Positions 8,724 through 12,734 of a stretch of 12,734 nt of DNA are shown here, in pieces. Each line of letters starts with the position of its first letter. The first letter of the stretch is position 1. The notes under the pieces were generated by a model that searched no databases, had not been told where the DNA came from, and saw only the letters and a list, made by a program, of their open reading frames with translations. The stretch is from Halanaerobiales bacterium. Its GTDB lineage: Bacteria > Bacillota_F > Halanaerobiia > Halanaerobiales > DTU029. The translations under genes and the position numbers were made by a program. Location: contig JADQBV010000190.1 in assembly GCA_016278415.1 (NCBI GenBank), positions 1-12,734 of the forward strand, in the 5' to 3' direction.

Positions 8724-8769
8724 TTGTTTTATATTATTTTTGGTTGTTTTATATTTTAATTGTTTTATA
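8724..8769 (-). repeat. Three direct copies of TATAAAACAA upstream of ruvC
   Basis: The decamer TATAAAACAA (minus strand) occurs at 8760-8769, 8744-8753 and 8724-8733. The steps are 16 and 20 nt, with similar flanks (AATTAAA, ACCAAA, AATTAAA). It lies between the bofC-like stop and ruvC. It could be a protein-binding array or just low-complexity AT-rich sequence. The three 10-base identities are real; the function is unknown. Confidence 0.55.
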
Positions 8770-8777
8770 ATATACAA

Positions 8778-9455
8778 TCAATCCATATTTATTCGACTAA
8801 TTATACTATCTAGCACTGATAACAATTCTTCATTAGAATCAATTCTAATACCATTCTTTAAATTAGTTTGTTCCTGTAATGGCAAATCCTCAAGTTCTAT
8901 TTCCGTTAACTTCTTCAAGTTTTGCTGTCCACTTACACCATAAAAAATAGCCACCTTACCTTCTTTAACTCCTAAATGTATATTATTTTTATCCTTAGGT
9001 GATAACTCATTTAAAGACCTATAGAGAATCATCAGTTTACCAGCAGAATATTCTTTAACTTCCCATTGTTTACTAATATCCTTTAATTCACTAACTGTTA
9101 ATCCAACAAAATTACTTGGCATTGTAATAATGTTCTGTACTAATTTATCACTTTTTTTGTAATAAGTTTGTACAATTAGTGGTGTATTAGCAGAAATATA
9201 TTTTTCTCCAGCTAATTTAAAATATGTGAAGCTTATACCTTTAGTATCAGACAATTTTGCTTGTATATCTCTGGCCCTATTATTAAGCGATTCCAAGGAT
9301 TTTAATATTTCATCAGGGAGGATTGATAAATTCATAAGTGGCCTATAATAATAATCAGACTCTTTTCTATTAAGTGAGTCTACTTCATTCCATAACAAGA
9401 CAATAGTTAGTATCAATATTAATACTATAAAACTTCTTCTATATATCTTTGACAT
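8778..9455 (-). CDS. BofC-like membrane-anchored protein
   Basis: A 225-residue protein with one N-terminal helix (about 10-22, IVLILILTIVLLW) and no lipobox, so it is probably anchored with the rest outside the cytoplasm. The region at about 118-225 resembles the two small domains of BofC as I know them. It has a segment around KQWEVKEY leading into LMILYRSLNELSPKDK, then HLGVKEGKVAIFYG, then LPLQEQTNLKNGIRIDSNEELLSVLDS, which parallels the BofC C-terminal 'KGIRV' ending. In B. subtilis bofC also lies next to ruvA, so the gene order agrees. BofC there restrains the SpoIVB protease in the sigma-K checkpoint of sporulation. Whether this one does so is inference. The start is ATG 9455, with AGGAG 9 nt upstream. 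GTG 9497 and ATG 9464 in the same frame lack a well-placed SD. yebC precedes and ruvC follows (145 nt). Confidence 0.7.
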   Translation of the reverse strand: MSKIYRRSFIVLILILTIVLLWNEVDSLNRKESDYYYRPLMNLSILPDEILKSLESLNNRARDIQAKLSDTKGISFTYFKLAGEKYISANTPLIVQTYYKKSDKLVQNIITMPSNFVGLTVSELKDISKQWEVKEYSAGKLMILYRSLNELSPKDKNNIHLGVKEGKVAIFYGVSGQQNLKKLTEIELEDLPLQEQTNLKNGIRIDSNEELLSVLDSIISRINMD

Positions 9456-9464
9456 ATAATCCAT

Positions 9465-9469
9465 CTCCT
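9465..9469 (-). promoter_or_regulatory. Ribosome binding site deciding the bofC-like start
   Basis: AGGAG, 9 nt before the ATG at 9455. It overlaps the in-frame ATG at 9464, which it cannot serve. Confidence 0.65.
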
Positions 9470-9486
9470 GTATACTTTTATGAGTT

Positions 9487-9516
9487 ATTTTAACCACAAT
9501 AACAAAAAATATACAA
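9487..9516 (-). promoter_or_regulatory. Possible promoter of the bofC-like gene
   Basis: TTGTAT (9511-9516), an 18-nt spacer, then TAAAAT (9487-9492), immediately after the yebC terminator stem. The match is moderate and the background is AT-rich, so this is tentative. Confidence 0.3.
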
Positions 9517-9518
9517 AA

Positions 9519-9537
9519 GACACTGAAAATCAGTGCC
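9519..9537 (-). terminator. Rho-independent terminator after yebC
   Basis: Stem GGCACTG / CAGTGTC (7 bp, one G-U pair) around a 5-nt loop. On the minus strand it is followed by TTTTGTATATTTTTTG. It starts 5 nt past the yebC stop. The stem is short, so read-through into the bofC-like gene is possible. Confidence 0.65.
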
Positions 9538-9542
9538 CTGGA

Positions 9543-10304
9543 TTATACATCATCACCAATTTGATCCATTATTTCTTCAGGTATATCGAAATTTGAATAT
9601 ACTTCTTGTACATCATCATGATCTTCTAGAACATCCATTAATTTTAAAGTCTTCTTAGCAGTATTAAGATCTAGTTTCATTGTATTCTCTGGTATCATAG
9701 CAATATCTGCTGATTCCAAATCTATACCATCTGCCTCTAAGTTTTTTCTAAGATCTTCAAAATTAGAAGGATTAGAATAAATATTAACCAAATTATCTTC
9801 TGTTACAACATCTTCTGCACCAGCTTCTAAAGCAGTCAACATCAACTCATCTTCATTATAATCCATTTTATCTAGGTCAACTACAATCTGTCCCTTTCTT
9901 TCAAACATCCAGGCAACACAACCTGATTCCCCCAAATTACCTCCATGTTTAGAAAGAAGATGCCTTATTTCTGCAGCAGTTCTATTTCTATTATCGCTCA
10001 TTAATTCAAGATATAGAGCTACACCACCAGGGCCATACCCCTCATATATAATTCTCTCATATGAAACTCCCTCTAAGTCACCTGTACCTCTATTAACAGC
10101 CCTATCTATATTATCATTAGGCATATTATTGTCTTTAGCCTTTTGTATAGCCAGGCGTAGATCTGCATTCATATCAGGATCCCCACCGCCCTCGCGAGCA
10201 GCTACAGTAATTTTTTTACTTAACTTAGAAAACAATTTCCCTCTTCTAGCATCTTCCTTACCTTTTTTATGCTTTATGTTTGCCCATTTTGAATGTCCTG
10301 CCAT
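9543..10304 (-). CDS. yebC: YebC/PmpR family protein
   Basis: A cytoplasmic protein of 253 residues, within the usual 240-250 range. The N-terminal signature MAGHSKWANIKHKKGKEDA and the following KLFSKLSKKI are diagnostic. Other family landmarks are GGGDPDMNADLRLAIQKAK, MPNDNIDRAV, YEGYGPGGVALYLE and LSKHGGNLGESGCVAWMFERKG. Members were annotated as transcriptional regulators, and later work links YebC-type proteins to translation of proline-rich stretches on the ribosome. I cannot tell which applies here. The start ATG 10304 has an excellent SD AAGGAGG (10314-10320) with a 9-nt spacer. It has its own promoter and terminator, so it is probably monocistronic, although it lies next to the ruv locus as in many bacteria. 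Confidence 0.96.
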   Translation of the reverse strand: MAGHSKWANIKHKKGKEDARRGKLFSKLSKKITVAAREGGGDPDMNADLRLAIQKAKDNNMPNDNIDRAVNRGTGDLEGVSYERIIYEGYGPGGVALYLELMSDNRNRTAAEIRHLLSKHGGNLGESGCVAWMFERKGQIVVDLDKMDYNEDELMLTALEAGAEDVVTEDNLVNIYSNPSNFEDLRKNLEADGIDLESADIAMIPENTMKLDLNTAKKTLKLMDVLEDHDDVQEVYSNFDIPEEIMDQIGDDV

Positions 10305-10391
10305 CTAGACCTTCCTCCTTTTTACTATTAATACTTCTTAAATAATAAATTCAAATAATTTCAAGTAATCCTTTTTATTTATTACGTTCTA

Positions 10392-10420
10392 ATTTTAACA
10401 TAATCAGGTGTTATTTTCAA
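10392..10420 (-). promoter_or_regulatory. SigA-type promoter of yebC
   Basis: TTGAAA (10415-10420), a 17-nt spacer, then TAAAAT (10392-10397), with TGT just upstream of the -10 as an extended element. It gives a leader of about 80 nt. The -35 begins 9 nt past the preceding hairpin. Confidence 0.65.
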
Positions 10421-10428
10421 TAATATAA

Positions 10429-10472
10429 AATGTCAAGGGAAGACAGTCAAAACATATACTTTCCTTGACATT
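10429..10472 (-). terminator. Terminator hairpin after the two small genes
   Basis: Arms 10429-10441 and 10460-10472 form a 13-bp stem with one G-U pair around an 18-nt loop. It begins about 115 nt past the stop of the second small gene and ends 9 nt before the yebC -35. The minus-strand tail TTTTATATTATTG is only moderately U-rich. The + strand tail (ATTTTTATTATTG) is similar, so direction rests on gene context. Confidence 0.65.
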
Positions 10473-10586
10473 ATTTTTATTATTGCTAAGATTATTTAAT
10501 AATAAACAAAGCAAATTTTATATATGATATCAGTTAAGATATTGAATTTTCAATTTTAATTACTTACAATCAAATTTATTAAATAA

Positions 10587-10802
10587 CTATTGTATCTTTC
10601 GTAGACGTTTTATTACATCCTGTAAGTTTTCTTTGCCATCTTGCTCCCATAACTCCAGAAAGTTATCAATTTCTTGCAAACCTTTTTCAATAAATTCCTG
10701 ATCACTTTCTCCAAGCAATGGATCCTCAGAGTCAATTGCTTTTATCATATTAATGGCTTTTTTTAAGGGATATTGTACTTTGTAATATATCTGATCAGTC
10801 AT
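10587..10802 (-). CDS. Small acidic protein of unknown function (71 aa)
   Basis: I do not recognise this protein. From ATG 10802 it has 71 residues, with about 15 acidic against 10 basic, no cysteine, no signal peptide and no hydrophobic span. It looks mainly helical: YPLKKAINMIKAID, then an acidic linker SEDPLLGESD, then a long amphipathic stretch QEFIEKGLQEIDNFLELWEQ, and a basic end VIKRLRKIQ. The SD AGGTG is 6 nt before the ATG. The frame could open at GTG 10811, but that codon lies within this SD. The ATG overlaps the end of the upstream small gene by 8 nt (ATGACTGA), so translation is probably coupled. The protein could be a partner of that gene's product. A toxin-antitoxin pair is possible, but nothing specific supports it. 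Confidence 0.7.
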   Translation of the reverse strand: MTDQIYYKVQYPLKKAINMIKAIDSEDPLLGESDQEFIEKGLQEIDNFLELWEQDGKENLQDVIKRLRKIQ

Positions 10803-11031
10803 TATAAACACCTACCTCTTCTTCGTCTAGTTCTTTCTTTAATTTATCACGTACTGCTGCTAATTTTGGTATACCTTCACTCTCTAAAAATCTAATATAG
10901 CCTTCTAAAGTTATTATTCTATTGTCTAAAACCCTCTCACTCAAGTCAATACCAGCTACATCAAAATCATCAACTTTTCCTAAAGTAGAAATTAATCGAT
11001 CTACAGCATCTAATACATTTACTTTTCTCAT
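10795..11031 (-). CDS. Small acidic protein of unknown function (78 aa)
   Basis: Not recognised. It has 78 residues, about 18 acidic against 12 basic, with no cysteine and no membrane segment. It starts MRKVNVLDAVDRLISTLGKV and has a central stretch SERVLDNRIITLEGYIRFLESEGIPKL. A charged helical end KLKKELDEEE follows. Three predicted amphipathic helices separated by short loops seem likely. The ATG has a good SD, GAGGTG (11037-11042) with a 5-nt spacer, and a strong promoter lies about 35 nt upstream. It overlaps the next small gene by 8 nt, and a hairpin follows the pair, so the two form a compact bicistronic unit between a diguanylate cyclase and yebC. The coding call rests on SD, promoter and coupling, not on homology. 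Confidence 0.72.
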   Translation of the reverse strand: MRKVNVLDAVDRLISTLGKVDDFDVAGIDLSERVLDNRIITLEGYIRFLESEGIPKLAAVRDKLKKELDEEEVGVYND

Positions 11032-11063
11032 TTTAACACCTCGTTTTAGTTGTTATTTATATT

Positions 11064-11091
11064 ATTATATCTTTTGCTAAAAAAAATTCAA
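11064..11091 (-). promoter_or_regulatory. SigA-type promoter of the two small genes
   Basis: TTGAAT (11086-11091), a 16-nt spacer, then a perfect TATAAT (11064-11069). It would start transcription about 26 nt before the ATG at 11031. It lies 14 nt past the stop of the diguanylate cyclase gene, with no clear terminator between them, so read-through may add to expression. Confidence 0.65.
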
Positions 11092-11105
11092 ATTTTGTAA
11101 AAAAA

Positions 11106-12599
11106 CTATACAGAAGCTTCAACCCTATTTTTACCATTATCTTTTGCTAAGTACAATAGTTGGTCAACTTTATCTATAAAATACTCTTTTGTCCACTCCT
11201 CTCTATATTCTGTCACCCCAACGCTGACAGTAACAATTAAGGGTTTATTATCATCAAGAAGAATTCGATTATTAGCAATACAATTATTTAATCTTTTCGC
11301 TAATTCAATTGCCTCTTTTTCAGGAGTTCCTGGTAAGATTATGGCAAATTCTTCTCCACCGTATCTGGCAACTAGGTCACCATCCCTAGTATACTTTTGT
11401 AATAGTCCAGAAAGTTCTTTTAATACTTTATCACCTATTAAATGGCCATAATAATCATTAACTTTTTTAAAATCATCAATATCCATAAAGATAAGCGATA
11501 TCGGCATCATACTATTTTCTTTAAGTAATATATCTAATCTATTCTGAAAATAAGCATGGTTATATAGTGATGTTAAACCATCTTTATTTGCCATCTCAGC
11601 TTGCTTTCGATAAAGATTAGCATTTTGTAATGCAATACTAAATTGATTAGCAAAGGATTCCAAAAAATGATTTTCTATATTATTTAAATGCATTAAAGTT
11701 GGATCAAAGATATTAATAGACCCAAAGAGATCATCACCTCTGGTTATAGGTAGAATCACATATTGTATTTCATCACCTTTACTAATATTCTGGGATGGTA
11801 ATAGTTCAATTATTTCGTCATCTACTTTAGCCAATCCAGAAACAGGACTACGTTTCTTTGATAAATACCCATAAATTCCTTTAGTTAAATCAACTTCAAT
11901 CTCTTGACTAGATTCAACTGTATTAACTAATGATTTTTGTTTTCTAGTATAAATATCATTAAAAAGCTTATCAGTAAATACAGTAATCGAACAAGTTCTC
12001 AGTCCAATAAGACCCACAATAGCATCTAATGAAATATCAAGTAGTTTTTCAAAATCAAGGGTAGAATTAACAAAATCACTTACATTCTGTAAAGTTAATA
12101 ATTCTGCCAATCGTTGTTCCATTTTATCATAATAATATTTATTCTTTAATATTAGAGAAATATATTTACCTATAAATTTAAAAATCCCCTTATTACTTTT
12201 AAAACTTATGGATTTATCTAGGTAGAAAAACAAGACACCCAAAAGGTCATCGCCCTCTTGTAACAATATTAATAAAACACTATCTACATTATAACAATTC
12301 TCTATCTCAGATAAAAAAGAAAACTCTTCATTAATTTCCTTTACAATAGGCTCATTTACTTTTTGCAAATTCTTAAGTAAATCACTTTTTATCTTGAGTT
12401 TATCTCTATTTATTTTTTCTGGCTCCGGACATATTATGTATTGTGTATTTTTATCCTTACACAAATACAAGCCAGACATTTCGATAGGGAAATGTTTACT
12501 AAAAAAGCTATGTACCTCTCTTAATAATATATCTGGCGAATTAGAATCAAGAGATAATAAAATATTCAGGTATTCTTGTTCAAATAATTTTCGGGGCAT
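11106..12599 (-). CDS. GAF-GAF-GGDEF diguanylate cyclase
   Basis: A predicted soluble enzyme of 497 residues that makes cyclic di-GMP from two GTP. The C-terminal GGDEF domain (about 338-495) opens with KDGLTSLYNHAYF, has the metal-binding FMDIDDFKKVND, and carries an intact active-site GGEEF at 414-418. An inhibitory I-site RDGD at 405-408 lies exactly five residues upstream, so product feedback is likely. The region at about 180-330 looks like a GAF sensor domain (start LLDISLDAIVGLIG, end FLESFANQFSIALQNANLY). Residues about 8-155 look like a second, more diverged GAF-like domain (GVLFFYLDKSISF, FIGKYISLIL). There are no transmembrane segments, so the signal is probably cytoplasmic; the ligand is unknown. 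The start ATG 12599 has GGAGG 8 nt upstream. A TTG at 12614 overlaps that SD and is rejected. Confidence 0.92.
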   Translation of the reverse strand: MPRKLFEQEYLNILLSLDSNSPDILLREVHSFFSKHFPIEMSGLYLCKDKNTQYIICPEPEKINRDKLKIKSDLLKNLQKVNEPIVKEINEEFSFLSEIENCYNVDSVLLILLQEGDDLLGVLFFYLDKSISFKSNKGIFKFIGKYISLILKNKYYYDKMEQRLAELLTLQNVSDFVNSTLDFEKLLDISLDAIVGLIGLRTCSITVFTDKLFNDIYTRKQKSLVNTVESSQEIEVDLTKGIYGYLSKKRSPVSGLAKVDDEIIELLPSQNISKGDEIQYVILPITRGDDLFGSINIFDPTLMHLNNIENHFLESFANQFSIALQNANLYRKQAEMANKDGLTSLYNHAYFQNRLDILLKENSMMPISLIFMDIDDFKKVNDYYGHLIGDKVLKELSGLLQKYTRDGDLVARYGGEEFAIILPGTPEKEAIELAKRLNNCIANNRILLDDNKPLIVTVSVGVTEYREEWTKEYFIDKVDQLLYLAKDNGKNRVEASV

Positions 12600-12607
12600 A
12601 TTATTTT

Positions 12608-12612
12608 CCTCC
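12608..12612 (-). promoter_or_regulatory. Ribosome binding site deciding the diguanylate cyclase start
   Basis: GGAGG, 8 nt before the ATG at 12599. It overlaps the in-frame TTG at 12614, which is therefore unlikely to be the start. Confidence 0.75.
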
Positions 12613-12734
12613 AAATTTGAATAAATAACCCATTTATACTATTTTTTGAATAGGAATTAATATTTATATAGATATTTTGAAATATAATTTGGGTACTTTT
12701 ACTACCTATTATATAATAACATATGTATTGTATA

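Noticed and set aside
8724..8769. Short regular repeats as a possible CRISPR array
   Set aside because: The repeat is only 10 nt with gaps of 6-10 nt, is AT-only apart from one C, and has no cas genes nearby.
8577..8777. A 66-codon minus-strand open frame overlapping the start of ruvC
   Set aside because: It is rich in Lys, Asn, Leu and Ile, as expected from translating AT-rich intergenic DNA. Its only part of note is an out-of-frame reading of ruvC.
10587..11031. The small gene pair as a type II toxin-antitoxin system
   Set aside because: Size and overlap fit, but both proteins are acidic. Neither shows a DNA-binding or known toxin motif, so I left the function open.
12615..12734. Promoter of the diguanylate cyclase gene
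   Set aside because: A TATAAA occurs near 12640, but no acceptable -35 accompanies it. The stretch is almost all A and T, and the window ends there.

Overview
The window is about 12.7 kb of AT-rich bacterial chromosome, roughly one third G+C by eye. Every gene I can support is read on the minus strand. The gene order bofC-like / ruv / queA / tgt / yajC matches the Bacillus subtilis arrangement. That order, together with strong Shine-Dalgarno (SD) sequences, TTG starts and the protein sequences, points to a low-GC Firmicute. A clostridial or halanaerobial lineage is my guess. The sequence contains no marker such as 16S rRNA that would settle it.

In transcription order (right to left) the layout is as follows. 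(1) 12599-11106 is a soluble GAF-GAF-GGDEF diguanylate cyclase. (2) 11031-10587 holds two overlapping small acidic proteins that I do not recognise, with a good promoter before them and a hairpin after. (3) 10304-9543 is yebC, with its own promoter and terminator. (4) 9455-8778 is a membrane-anchored BofC-like protein. (5) 8632-6486 is ruvC-ruvA-ruvB, the Holliday-junction resolvasome. (6) 6406-4228 is queA-tgt, queuosine tRNA modification. (7) 4138-1166 is yajC-lepB-secD-secF, the accessory Sec translocon with a signal peptidase I gene inserted. A strong terminator follows secF. (8) 967 to the window edge is the 5' part of an ABC1-kinase (UbiB/AarF) gene, which has its own promoter just after that terminator.

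From ruvC to secF the genes are packed closely (a 1-nt overlap up to about 90 nt) with no convincing internal terminator, so they probably form one long operon for recombination, tRNA modification and protein export. The work in this operon splits three ways. RuvAB migrates Holliday junctions and RuvC cuts them. Tgt and QueA carry out successive steps of queuosine synthesis on tRNA. YajC/SecDF assist export and LepB removes signal peptides.

The conserved core is ordinary. The less ordinary parts are the unknown two-gene module, the BofC-like protein, lepB inside the yajC-secDF block, the run of G-only Shine-Dalgarno sequences, the TTG start of ruvA that abuts a minicistron, and a triple TATAAAACAA repeat upstream of ruvC. 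I found no tRNA, rRNA, CRISPR array, insertion sequence, phage or defence genes. No gene-free stretch exceeds 300 bases; the longest (10305-10586) holds the yebC promoter and a terminator hairpin.
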